Assembly: GCA_032173965.1 (NCBI GenBank)
Contig: CM063288.1
Coordinates: 24,088,001 to 24,152,000 of the forward strand
Origin: Sitta carolinensis
Lineage: Eukaryota; Chordata; Aves; Passeriformes; Sittidae
DNA: 64,000 nt
Direction: 5' to 3'
The translations under genes were made by a program, and so were the position numbers. The notes under the pieces were generated by a model. That model searched no databases and was not told the origin of the DNA. It saw nothing but the letters and a program-made list of their open reading frames with translations. This document shows, piece by piece, positions 45,601 to 58,231 of this stretch. The stretch's first letter is position 1. The number at the start of each line of letters is the position of its first letter.

Positions 45601-48489
45601 CTTCAGTTTTATTTGTGGGGTTTTTTTTTTCCTGTGTCTTGTTCTACTTGTGAAAACTCTTTTCTGCATGTGGCATCAAATATTTACATAATGACAACAT
45701 TGACAGAGGTTGAGCATTTATAAAATTTTCACTATGTCCAGAAACATCTGTTTTACTCTTAGTCTTTCACTTTGTGTATGTGTCAGAATTAGGAAATGGA
45801 GCCAAAAAGGAGGAAAGGAAGGGATGGGAAGGGGGTAGAAGCGACATGGGAGAAATGTGCAATGCTTCTGGTCTGGTTGCTTCAGGTTGTGCCCAGAGGG
45901 GCCTGTCCTTTTGCAGAGCAGAACATGGTTTTGCTGTTGAATTTGTATCCATAACCATACTGACCTTGAAATATCCAGATGTCTCCATACTTCATGTGCT
46001 GGTCTTGGAAAAACAAATTGAGAGTGTTGGGAAACAATTGTTTTAGCACATGCTAGGCAGTAACAGTTGCTTTCCATAATTTTAAGTAATTGCCAAGCTC
46101 TTCGAGATGTGCATGTGTTCGGGTTTGGGTTTTTTTAGAGTACTGACCTCTTCAGAAGTAGCAGGATGTTGGGATCCACACTGATTTCTAACTTGACTAT
46201 CAGCCACAGACTTTTTGTTTCAGGAAGTTTTTTGTCAGCTATGTCATAAAGACAAATCTGCTCTGACTTGATAAAAAATTAGTCTGAACAGCAGCAAGTG
46301 TAAATGATGAGAAGCAGAGCTGGCTGGTCTCCAGCTCCCCTTCCTGTTTTCCTCATTAATTCTGATTTTTGGGTAATGTCTGACTCCAAAGCAACTCGAA
46401 GTCATCACAGTAGTGACTGAGTCCAACAAGACCAGGTTTTAATCTTGTCTTGTGTCTAGAGAGGGACAGATCTGTCCTTTCAAAACCTGAGGTAAGTGCA
46501 GAATGAAACTATGACCCTGCCTGCCCGTTCCTAATGATCTCCTGTAAAGAAAACAGATGTTGAATAAAGATTTTCTTGGAAGCGCAGTATAGCAGTAATT
46601 TAACAGGCTGGAATTTGATTATAGCATGCTGACCTTTAGAAATCCTCTCATAATTTATAGTAGCTTTCTGGTTAAAAACTTGCTTGGATAAAACCTTTTT
46701 CCTTTATCTCCAATTTTGAATTGAAAACCCTTAAATGAATGTGAAAATAAAGTTTTCTGTGTTTTTATTCCTTCATAGATTCAGTTTTCTAAGTATGTAC
46801 AGGAAAATCAAAAGCAAATATTTTCTGGGATAATTAAAGCCAGTATTTAAATAAGTAAGGGAAGAAGTCCTAAAAAAACATGCAGTTGGAAGCAAAAGTT
46901 GAGGGGAAAAAACCATATTTCAAACCATAAATTGAAATATTTACTTCGGCTTGGGAAGCTCTGGGAGGATGACGTCTGATTCAAGGACAGGCAGGAGGAA
47001 TCTTGATTTTTGCTTCCTGGCCTGACTTAGCATTGTCTGCTTGTGGAGCTCAGTCCTGCCCTGCAGCCCCTCCTGTGACATGGAGGTTGGTGCCCGGTTC
47101 TCTGGGAGTTGGCTTTTCTCAGGTAGCACTCGGGGTCACTGGCCTCTGCCAGGGGCTTCTGTCCTTCTGCCATGGAAGTGGGAAGTTTGAAGCTGCACAG
47201 ACAGGAGCTGCCTGTCAGCAAGCAGGCAGGGTGGCTTTTCCCTGTGGCTTTCAGAGGCACTGCTTGAACTCAACCCAGGCAGGGATGGAATCATAAGCAG
47301 TGATCAGTGTATTGCCCCCTAGACTGTGGTTCTCTCCCTAAAGAGAAAATTCTGGAAGAGAATTCTAGTAAACACTTTAACTGTTACTCATTTCACTTAC
47401 GGTAAAATATTTAATACAGCATAAATATTTTTAAATGCTCTTTTTGTGGATCACAATTGCCTTAATCATCTGGATTTTCACACTGAATCTCTTCAGGACA
47501 AAGCTGTGTCCTGGTTGCCCAGATTTCAATTTTAAATTCCCCTGGGAGCTTTAGTTAGTATGTTCTAAGTAGGGAGGTGAGCACTGAAAATGCAGTTCTT
47601 AATCATGGAAACCTCTTGTTTAATTTCAGTGGATAAAATGTACCATGCTGGTTTTTAAAATGTCGCTTTCAACAAAGGAGCCTTTGGCCCCTGTGACAGC
47701 TGGACTCTTACGACTAGGGGCACAACTTGTGCCTCTGCTCATGGCCATGGCTACTTACCAACCTAGGAGCGCCAGCTGAGAGTATGGTAAGGTCAGTAAT
47801 TCATTATTTTGTAAATTGTTTTGTTACTGGGGCTATAAAAGGTGTTTCATCCTTCAAGCCTGGGTCAGTTTGTCACAAAAATACCCTGAGGTGACAGGAG
47901 GCTGAAAAAGGTGATTTTTAACTTCCTGTGCTTTCAGCAATTACTTCCAACCCCGATTTACAAAGCCCAGAAGAAAAGAATGTGAGGAATGTACTCAATG
48001 GCTATTGAGCAAAGCCCAGCTCCTTTCAATGAAAGTAACCAAGTAACGCTGAAACCCCGAGCTCTGCCCTGCGCTGCCAGCGCAGGCGGCTGGGAAGGGC
48101 TGCTCGGAGGGGTGTCCTTCCCTCCTGGTGATCCCCCCAGCAGCACAGAACTGCAGCAACGCTGCATCCATTCCATCCCTTAAAAGGGGAGGCAATCTCC
48201 CTCCTTAAGTCTGAAGCGTTAAAGCCCTATTGTTTAGCATTCATTTTGTGGTGCTACTGAAATTTTTGGGCATGCAAGAGTAAAACCTTCTATCGCACAG
48301 AAATGCTGTGTTAGCTGAGAGCTGTTGTGAAAGGAGCTGCTGCTTGTGCTGTTTCTGGGAGAGGAGCCTGGAATAGCAGGGCCACTGCTGGGCTGGCACG
48401 GCGAGCTCGCAGTGCTGCGTGTGATGATGTGACCTTGAGGTCTCCGGCACACAGAGCGAGATGAACAAGTTACTTCTCTCTTCTGGGCT
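42650..48489. other. Intergenic DNA, nothing recognised
   Basis: Short frames only (about 120 codons at most), none with a known domain. It includes a T20 tract at 44,416-44,435 followed by AT-rich simple sequence to about 44,530. The segment just before the CR1 copy is not recognisable as CR1 ORF2, so that copy is 5' truncated. Confidence 0.65.
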
Positions 48490-48758
48490 TGAGTCAGGAA
48501 TAGGGGCAATGGTTCTAAACTGAAAGAGGGTAGAGTTAGGGTAGGTATGAGGGGGACATTATTTTAGATTGAGGGTGGTGAAACAATGGAACGGGCTTAA
48601 CAGAGCGGAGAGATGCCCCCAGCCCGGGAAACATTCCAGGTCAGGTTGGGCGGGGCTCTGAGCAGCCTGTTCTAGGTAAAGCTGCCCCTGCCCATTGCAG
48701 GAGAATTGGCCTAGATGACCTTTAAGGTCCCTTCCAACCCAAACCATTCTATGATTCT
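48490..48758 (+). mobile_element. CR1 LINE, 5'-truncated 3' end fragment
   Basis: The sequence follows the avian CR1 3' UTR in order: AGGGGCAATGGTTCTAAACT, a GAGGGTGGTGA block, CCAGGTCAGGTTGGGCGGGG, CTCTGAGCAGCCTG, GATGACCTTTAAGGTCCC, TTCCAACCCAAACCATTC, and the family's diagnostic terminal ATTCTATGATTCT at 48,746-48,758. Only about 270 bp remain, typical of CR1 copies truncated during target-primed reverse transcription. CR1 elements make no clear target duplication and none is seen. It has no coding capacity left, and the small frames across it are not genes. Moderate divergence suggests an old but recognisable insertion. Confidence 0.93.
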
Positions 48759-48759
48759 A

Positions 48760-51700
48760 GAGAACACTAGGTTTTGCCTGTAATGGCGAGTGGCCTCTAA
48801 TAACATGGGAGTTTATATTTATTTAAGAACATTTAAGTGCTTCATTTTTATATCTTAATAAGTAGAAGAAACAGACGAACAAGTGACAAGCAAACACTTC
48901 ATCACCTGAAGTTAGATTGACACGCTGCTAAAACTACTTAGCAGGGATGGGAATGCTGCACAGCACGAGCTGGGGTGGCGTTCACAGCAACCTTAAATGG
49001 ACTTTGCCATGTGTGGTGTCATCAGCTACAAAAAGGGGGGGATTTCATCCTCTGTAAGTAAGTGGGATCTTAGTATAAATTGGAGCTGAATGTGATTCAT
49101 TAAAAATATTTCAATGGAATTGGAAGCATGCTAGCCTGGTGTGAGAAATTTAATTGAGGTATAGGATAAGAGCATACAAGATACACAAAGTCAATTTGCC
49201 CATGTTAGAGAATGTTGCAAACAGCCATACAAACTCTACCTATAGCTATCTGTTTACAGAGCTATTGTGGCTTTTGTCACGGTCTGAGCTTAGCAAGATT
49301 TTTCACTGTTTAGAAAGGCAATCTGCATTCACCAAAAAATTAGCCAGGGTGAAAAAGTTTATTGTAATCAGTTCTTTGACTGAATTGTTCCTGTTGGACT
49401 ACCTGTGAAACTGCTGTCTAAGCTATAACATTAAGCAGAAGAAACTGAAGAAAATGGGGTAGATTTGTTTAATTGCCTTGCCAAGTTCCCTCTCTCATGG
49501 AGGGATTCAAGTCCCTCTGAATTTTTTGCACTGCATATATGTTGGTTTATGCCCAATATACACTCTGAAGTAAGTTAACCAGACTCCTGTGTGGGAAGGG
49601 AGCAAGTTTTTCTGCTCTACTTCCAAGTGTGGACAGCAGGATAATGTGCATCAGAAACCAGGACCCACATGAAACGCAATTGCAAGCCAGTTTACATCAC
49701 CTATCCCATGGATCGTGGTGGGCCACCCACATAAATAACAAAGGCAGTGTAAAATTATCCCCTGTCTGGAGGTGTCTGTGTGAAAGCAGTAGCTGGTACA
49801 CAGTGGATGCACCAGAATGGATCAGAAATTCAAATTACCTTTCATAACGTACTGAGTGTGCTGGCTTTTCACTCCATCTGTAGCACTGTCATGGCAGTGA
49901 CTGAGATGTTGCCTTCACTAGAGGCCATGCTACTACCCTAAATAAACTTAACTGGAAACTCCAGTGTCACAAAACCAAAGTGAAGTTCATCTGGATCTCT
50001 CCCACTAATGCCTTTTGCAGCTGTGTCTAAGCAGTGAATCGCAAAGGAAGAAAATCAGGAGGTAAGTGGAGAGCAGGAGCTCCTCCCAGGGGAGCTGCCC
50101 GCTGACCAGTACCAGACCCCACGTGCTGGGGCCCATTTGTGGCAGCTGGTCCTCAGCTGTGGTGAGTGAGCAAAGCACTGTGGCTCTCAGGGATGCAAAC
50201 AATCCCATTAAATCTGTGGTATCCATTTCAAAAGCGGCAGAGCCATAGATGGAGCCCAGGCGTTTGACTTCCTTTGAGATTCGTTAGGACACTCCATAAG
50301 TGGCTGCAGAAAACTGGGTCCTGAGCTTCTGGATAGGCAGAGATCCTTCCAAGTGTCCCCACTGGTACTATGGGAAGAACAGCCTTTGAAAGGGCAACAT
50401 GGCAGAAGCTAAAAATTAACAAAAGGTGGTGCAGCACATTTAAATATTGTCTGGCCAAATTCTATTACTGAGACATTAACAGAACTGTAAGGATAGAAAT
50501 ACCGGATCAGTCAGAGGAAGGGAATGCATTAAAAAACCATGTCTATTTACAGATTTTTAAGAAAACAAGGACTGGAGGGGATACTTTTGCTTAGTCCTTT
50601 TGCCTGTCTTTCCTCTAAGGTTGGCTCATGTCTCTTGCTGGTTTGGTGTATTGAACATCAGACTTGTCATATTCTTGAAGCTTAAAAGCAAATGGAAGCT
50701 AGCAGTCCCAGTCCACATCTTATTTCCTGTACTACAATGCAGAGACAGTCTAAGGGACCTTTAAGGTCAGTGAAACAGACATTCTTTATCCCTCTGTTTA
50801 GAGTGGTTTTTGCTTACTTCATCAGCCTCCACGTTGGCACCTGGCACTGTATGTATTTTATCTTGATCTTTGGCTTTACCCTCCATGAATGGTCAGCTCT
50901 ATACTTCTATCCTTATCCTGTGCACTGAGGTCTGTAGCTGAAGGCAACCTACCTGTTGCTAAATGGAAAAGAAAAATACAAAACATCTTGTCTATAGCAG
51001 AGCATTGGTATTTCTGAAAGAGTGCTCAGGTGTAGAGGCAGGAGAAACTGCAGGACAGCCTCCTTTCTCCCTGTCTGTCCCATCTGGCTCTCCCCTGAGC
51101 TGAATGAGTCCCTGCACTGTTCACTTGTGCCAGGGATCTGATGCTGGCAAGGCCTGGCTCAGCACCCTGTGTTCCTCTGGCCCCATGTCTGGCTAACACA
51201 GCAGGTACCTGTGACCACAGGCAGACGGTGTGACGAGGGGCATGCAGACCATGTCCTCATAGAAGAAGTGCCCTCAGGGCAGCACAAAGGGGAAAAAATT
51301 GTCTTTTTTACTATGGCCAAAAACTTTCAAGGAGCTGGAGTGAGATGAATATTGACAGTCATAGAATCTTTAAGTAAAAATTATCCTTAGTTAAGTTTCT
51401 GCTGGAAAGAAAAATGTAACAGGAAAAGATCTTTGATTTTCTTTTTTCAACATCCCTCCTAGAACAGCATAAAGCTGACGTGTTTAATCCCAGTAAAATC
51501 AACTAATGTGTGAGCTAAGATGATGATGATGTCATATGCAATCATTCTGACAAAGCTGAAGGAAAAGTGACTCTTGGTTTAATGGAATAAACTCTGTTTT
51601 CCCCACTGGTACTGTTTTGTCCTCTTTTTAAGCAGAAGACAAGAAGTTGCTCAGCATTTGTCTTCATAAGTTGCATATTTATGATCAAGTCTGTTGAATT

Positions 51701-54700
51701 CAAACTTTATAGTTGGTTGTACTGAAGTGAAACTCCATAAAACTAGCTACCTGAACAATTTTTATAGGAGCTTTTAACTGTTGCAGATGAACATTATACT
51801 CATTTATTCAAAAAAATTATATACTTCTACCAAGTGTTCTGCTACCTAATTGATTTCCTGTAAGGCTGCCTGAAGCAATTTTAGTAAAACTTGATAACCA
51901 GATTGAAGTGTTGCACTGAGTTAATTGAATTATTTGTAGTTTGGATAATTATTTGAAATCTCATCTGGAATGAATAAGTAGCATTACTAATTTGATAAAG
52001 GTTCTATGGCCTCTCTTGAAATGGTAATTCTTCACTGTTACTTTTAAAGTATCTCTGGTAACAGCCAAACAAACACACAATTTATGATATCACTTAAAAC
52101 TATGTTAATCTACTGGCCAGCTTCAGATTTTAGTTAAAAATGTCTGGCAGCACTGGAAAAACATACCTATTTGGCAAACTGTCAACTTTTTTCTGGGTCA
52201 ATGCTCATAAAAATATCTTTTATTTACCAAGATTAAACAATACCAGTTTGTTTTCCATTTACTATCATAAAACAATCACAGCATGAAATCTGGTACATTC
52301 TGCTAAGAAATATAAGTTCAATTAGTTCATTTATTTCTGTCAACTCTTTGTCCAGGCCTGCATTTACAGCCTTTGATGGTTCCAGGTCTATTTTTATGAA
52401 TTCAATTTTAGCTCTTAAGACTGGAACAATCTAGTGTACAATCTATCATTCCAGTAATGTTTTTTTCAAAGATGAAGCCAGACCAAGTCATCTGTTGTAT
52501 TATATATTTGTTTCCTTTTAAAGCAATAGCAATTATATATTTACCTGAATTTGATTGATTGAATATTTCTAGGTTGTTACGTTTCTGGAGTGAACAAACA
52601 GTTCTGCACTGTGGATCCTCAGCAGAACATTGTTTTCTTGTAACAACTGGTGTTTTAAGCAAGTAGAGCCTCAATGTGATGTTAACCAGAATATTATCTG
52701 TTTGGGTTACAGGATTTTCTTACATAATATGCTTTGCTGTTACTTCCAGAGTTCAGCAGCTGTTAAACAAACATTGTTCCAGAGTGTCTGAAGATTTCAG
52801 TGTTTATTTTCCCTGTGGCTATTTGTCATTCAACAAAATGTAAGTGTGAAAGGCTGATCAATAGGAAAACAAAAGTGGCTTCATTAAACAGTGCCTCAGA
52901 AAAATCTACGCCTTTGTAAACAAAGTTTTCTCTAGTTTTCACTCCAAAAGAGGCAGTGTAGGAAGCAATAGTTATTTTTAAGATAGGAATTATTTTTTTA
53001 CTTGATGACAAAATAAAAATATCAGGAGGTTCATGGATAGACCAGGTCAGTAATAACATCGGTTATGCTCCATGAGGAGCCCCTTCATGAAGCTCTTAGT
53101 GAAGGTTTGTTTCCTAGTAGAAGTTTGAAGCTCCTGTACCCAAGGTATATATTTTAAATGATATTTACTTAATATTGTTTTCCAGGCAAGTAATGGCCTT
53201 GCTGTGAATTATATTTACTTTGTCTTATGCAGCGACTGCTCTGTGCTGTAAGAGTTTAAAAATGGAATTAGTTCACGAAAATCATAGCAGGCAAAAGAGT
53301 TCTAGAATATAAAAGTCATTAAGTAGACTGAGGGGAGTGCAGCCCTCTCGTTGCTAGAAATGTCCAACATTTCCTTCAAGTCACAGAAATATGTTTACAA
53401 GCTCATGAGGGATATTTGCAACTTTTGAACTTTGCCTAAAAGGCAAAGCTCACACCACCCTAATCTAAACCTTAAAATGGAGAGAGATGCCTGGGAACTG
53501 TAAGGCAGGAGTCTGACAAGTGTTAGTGTTTCACAATTGTAAGGGGGAGAAAGCACAAAGAACATGTGAAAAAGAATAAATACATATGTGTAAAAATATA
53601 GCCACTGAAGGTGAAACACAGTGCCTGGTCAGACTGAGCCTTGGACACAAGACTGTCAAATGACCTTCCAAACCCTAGTGTTGCATGTGGCTTTTATTGA
53701 ACCAGGTATATTTTAACAGAAGTTCTAACACTCTGCCTTGAATTACTTGGGAAAAAAAACCCAACCAGCCAACCAACCAAGTTTTTCCTCCTTTCCTTTT
53801 CATAACTTCGCAGCAAGAGATGCTACAGAGGGGAAGGAAATGAAACTTGAATCATGAACTTTAGAAAGGATACAAATAAAATGTCCAGGCTATTAATTAA
53901 ACCCATTTCCAAATGAACAATCTAATCTCTTGTCTGTGTAATTTCATTACCAACAATTTGAAAGGGCTCAAATATTTCCTCCGATGTTTTAACAGCAGAT
54001 GTGGACTAGACTACATTAATTGAGAGAGATTGTTTTTCCAGTTGCCAAGAAACAGACAGCTTTCTTTGAGAATGCAGTGTTGTGCTCACAGCCTCAGCAT
54101 CCTCCTGTTCTCCTGCAGGATTTGGGAAGTCGATGTTCTGGCAATCAAGCTACTCCTGGCAGGAGTGGAATGAGCTAAGCTCTACTAATGGACACAGAGC
54201 ACCAGTGGACAATAGCTGATGTTCAAACATGTTGAACATTTAAAGAAAATACTTCAGTTCTGCCAATGACTTTATACCTTCAGGAAAGGGAATTAGATTT
54301 TCATGATGAAAAGAAGGGATGATATATATTTAAGTGAAGATTGCTATCAGAAAGGTTTAATAGACTAATAATAAATCTATTCCAAGCTGCCTGCCAGGTA
54401 CTGTGAAAAGTTCTGCTTGTGTTGTCTGAGTGCTGTAGATACACTTTGTGGGTTTGCTTCCTGATGCCAGTGATTCTGATGTCTTTTTGCCCTTTTTCTG
54501 AAATAAAACGGCCAGGAAATCAGGAATCTTTAACTCATAAGACTAACAAGCCAAGAATTATGATTAGCTTTGAGCTATGAATGTTTAATTGGATAGATGA
54601 TGGGTGCTTGATAACCTTTTCTGATGTGGTGTGCTTTCTATGGTATTTTCCACTCTGTAATCGAGGTACTTGTTTATTGAATTGCAGACATCACTTTTGT

Positions 54701-55610
54701 CAGTCATCCATGCCTTCTTGCATTTCCAGCTGCTTGTTTCCATTTCAATATTCTCACCTTCCTGTTTCCAGTCTACCAGCTTGCTGCTTAAGGTACTTGT
54801 GCCCTGTAGTTCTCTACACACCTCAGGGCTGAGCGGGGGAATGCGGGTTCTCAAGGTGCTCAGTGTGGAGCTCCTGCCCACCCGGCGGTCTTGGCGCTAA
54901 GGAGAGAGAGAGCTGCTCGTGTGTGCTGAGCAAGCAGCCCTTTCGCCTGTCCTTGCACTCAGCCCTGCCCTGCCTCACCCTGGCAGAGATGCCCGATGGC
55001 CTGGGCTGGCGGCTGTCGCCAGGCTGCCCTGCTCCTCGCTCAGTGCAGTGGCACAGTCCCTGCAGCCCGTCACTGCTCCAGAGGGAGCCCCTGGGGCAGC
55101 ATGCCTGGAGAGCAGGAGAGCCTCACCTTGCCTGCTGGCTTCTGGCACGTCTCTGGGCTCTGCTCCTACCTGCATTTTCAGCGCTGGCAACAACAGAAGT
55201 TTCTATTGGAAGCATTTAGTTTGAAAAGTTTTACAATATGCTTTACCAATGTGTTTTGTTTGACCTAGTGAGAAACACGCCAGCCTTCACCGTTTCTGTG
55301 TCTTAATGCCTTTTGGAAGGTCTAGGCTTCCTGACTGAATAGAATCTGTCATTTTGTAACACACAGTCCTTCGTAGAAATTACCCTTAGAACAAGATAGC
55401 TTGACTTTCAGCAAACTTTATCCTGGATAATCTGGAGAATTAGTTCAACAGAGTTTACGTTCGAGAATGTCAGGCCAGATTTTTTTAAAAATGTGATCTA
55501 GTGTAGCTGGAGGTCTGGAGGGAGCCCGGCTGACCCTGTTCACTGGCCATGCAGCCAGGGGCAACTGTTACCGGTCAAGAACAGTTCAGGAATGAGAGAA
55601 AGCAGATGGC
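48760..55610. other. Intergenic DNA, nothing firmly recognised
   Basis: AT-rich, with frames under about 120 codons. Locally GC-richer stretches at 51,030-51,290 and 54,830-55,150 hold overlapping short frames in several phases and could be decayed repeats. Segments 51,480-51,600 and 53,890-54,050 have homeodomain-like cores (ATTAATTAAA, ACATTAATTGAG) and could be regulatory. Confidence 0.6.
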
Positions 55611-55612
55611 TC

Positions 55613-55894
55613 TGTGGTTCCTACAGGTCTTCTGACCCTTGTGCCGAGGTTTGAAGATCAGAGAAGGCATTTTTGCAAAGAAGTTTATTCTTCTGAAGGG
55701 GGTGCAAAAGAGAAAGCAGGACTCCAAAGCCCAAGCCTTTATCCTGGGTCCTCCTGGGGGGTGTTCCCATCAGGGGACAGGTACAGTGGGACAGGGTATG
55801 GCCAGCCAGGGATAGACCAAGCCCCTTTGGGTGGGGTAACAGGAGATACTGCTAGAGGACAAACAGCTTAACCCACTCAATATTCATTACCACA
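55613..55894 (-). mobile_element. Solo LTR of an endogenous retrovirus
   Basis: Read on the minus strand, a 282-bp unit begins TGTGGTAATGAATATTGAG and ends TAGGAACCACA, giving perfect 6-bp inverted termini TGTGGT/ACCACA in the canonical TG...CA form. Inside, in order, are a TATA-like GATAAAGG at about 55,737-55,743 and an AATAAA poly(A) signal at 55,684-55,689, leaving about 70 bp of U5 before the end. This is full LTR architecture (U3-R-U5). No internal retroviral genes or primer-binding site follow, so it is a solo LTR left by recombination. The flanks do not show a clear 4-6 bp target duplication. The family was not identified. The short LTR and avian context fit a passerine-type ERV. Confidence 0.82.
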
Positions 55895-58210
55895 ATCTAG
55901 AGAGCTAAAATGCAAATTAAGGCCAAATATATTCACCTGCATCTAAGATAAGTCTCCAAGAGTTCCAGTAGTTACACACACACAGACATCCACAGGTACC
56001 CATATTTTTGCCAGACAAGCTGTGTAGGCTCTGGGAGTTGCACTCAGCCTGGACAGAGCCACTGCTTTTGTAGATAAGCCTCTCTGCCACCTGGGATCCC
56101 TCATGCAGAGTCTGCCTGTGGGGCTGATTTGGGAAATGTCATGTGAGCATGAGTAAGATTCAGTGATAAGGAGGAGGTCAGCAAAAAGCACAGAACTTGC
56201 ATCCCTACTGTCATTGAAAATTCCTGTAGGTTGCAGGAGGGAGCATTGTTATTAAACAACCTGAAGGCCCTCGCTGGGATGTGAGAAGTGAGCTGAGCAC
56301 CGTTTGCAGACCAAAGGAGCTGCAGTTCACATTTTTGCTAGACAGGAAACCATTAAACTCTGCAGCTCTTCTTCTTAAGGAACCCTTCACCCTGCTGTGT
56401 GAAGGCCATGAAGCCATGGTGTTCTAGTAAGATATGCACAGGACCAGGAAGGCCTGGCACGGTGGTCTCACCGTAAGAGAGATTTCCCTTTAGGGCATGT
56501 AAAAGTTTTGTTTCTGGTTGCTCAGACAGAAGCTGCTGCTATATTTTGTATGGGTGCTGGGAAAGCAAAGGTATTTGTACAAGAGCAGACTCATAGTCCT
56601 TGTCTTGAGCCCTGTGTTGGTGTTGTGGGGTATGCTTGTTCTTCCCTGGAGAATGACATAGACATTTCACTTCAAAGTAGATTTGGTCTATAATTTGGCA
56701 TTTGGACAGTGCTAACATCTGGAGAAGCTTTTCAGGTGTGTTCTTCCACACGGATGTTGTACATGGCAACCTCAGTGAAGGGCTGAAGCCTTTCACTGCA
56801 CAGAGGATGTAAGGACTCGACTCTGGTTTGCAAATTCCATTCCTGCAGCTGAACACCACCTGTACTATCTCATGGAATAGCCACCTCACCAGCCTCAGCA
56901 CAATCGAGCTGGGGCTGTCATTGTAATGCTCAAACAAACTGTGGGATGGGCTAAGGCTGTAATAGGCCCTAGGAGATGTGATTCGCAAGATAATGTAGTT
57001 ACTCACTATAAAATGGAAGAGCATTCTTGGCATTTTATAGAGATAAACAGTGCAACTTGGCACTCCTGAGAGATGAATTTGTGCCTGAAAGTAATATTAC
57101 AGCTCCTTTTTATCAGTACCTCATTGTTATTGGAGCTGTTTATAAGCTGTATCTCTTCTTTCAATTAGAAGCTACTGGACAACTCAGCTGAAATTCCCTT
57201 CCTTGCATTATCAAACCACAATTTCACTCTTCAAAAAGCAAATGTTTTTAATATTTTGTGCAAGCTAAAGGATTAAATTCTCATGTTCTGTGCTCCTCCC
57301 AGAATCTGTTAGAACAAGTGGATACAAATATGCCATTTGTATTAGTATTAGTGTTTACTGGTTTTCTATGAAACCAAAGTAATTTTTCAGCAGCTTGTTT
57401 GCGGGTTCAAGGTATCCATTATTAAGCATTAGATATATTTGACTTGAACCTACTGTAACTAAATGCAAAAAGTGTAATATACTCTGTTCCTCCACAGTGC
57501 TGGGAAAAATTCTAAAGGTCTGGATTGAAGAGAGGAGATGTAATGCCCATACATGGGGGTAAAAATAGCATAAGAGACTGATTTGGAATCATGCATTCAA
57601 CTACAGCCATTAAAGGGAAACAGTAAGTTGAAGCAGAAGCCTTTTGATCTTTTGCTTGTCAGACTTCTCAGAAGTGCTTGTTCTTACTCTGCCACTTGCT
57701 ATCTTCAAAATGACTTATCCTCCCAGGCCAGGGAGCAGTACTTAATGCACCCCTGTGCCTCTTAGTGCCTGCTCACACTTGAGCAGCCAAAAACATACCT
57801 TTGTCTAGCAAAGAACTGTTTACTAAATCAAAGCATCTCAAAGGCCAATATTGTTCTATCAGCTACATAATATAAAGTTGCCCTTCGTTACAGCAAAGAC
57901 CTCTCATCACTCCTGCATGTATCTCTCTTGTCTCAGTTGTTTTCTTTTTCTGGCTGACACTTGGCTATAACAGTTCATTGCTGACCCCTGTGCATTGTGT
58001 ATACAGTTGTTCTCAACCTTCAGATACAGCAAAACCCTTCAGGGGCTGTATTTTGATCTTCTGAGAAAATGTTTGTTTTTATTGCTGTCATCTCCACGGC
58101 ATTTCCCTCCTTACTGTGCTCAAGTAAAATTGCATTTTCTTCCAGTTTTGACACATCCTTAAACAGTGAGAGTGGGGGCTATGAAAGGATGAAAGATATC
58201 CTGTTGTTCA

Positions 58211-58231
58211 TTTGTTTGTTGTTTGTTTGTT
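58211..58231. repeat. Short (GTTT)n simple repeat
   Basis: About five imperfect TTTG units in tandem, with one shortened unit in the middle. Confidence 0.8.
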
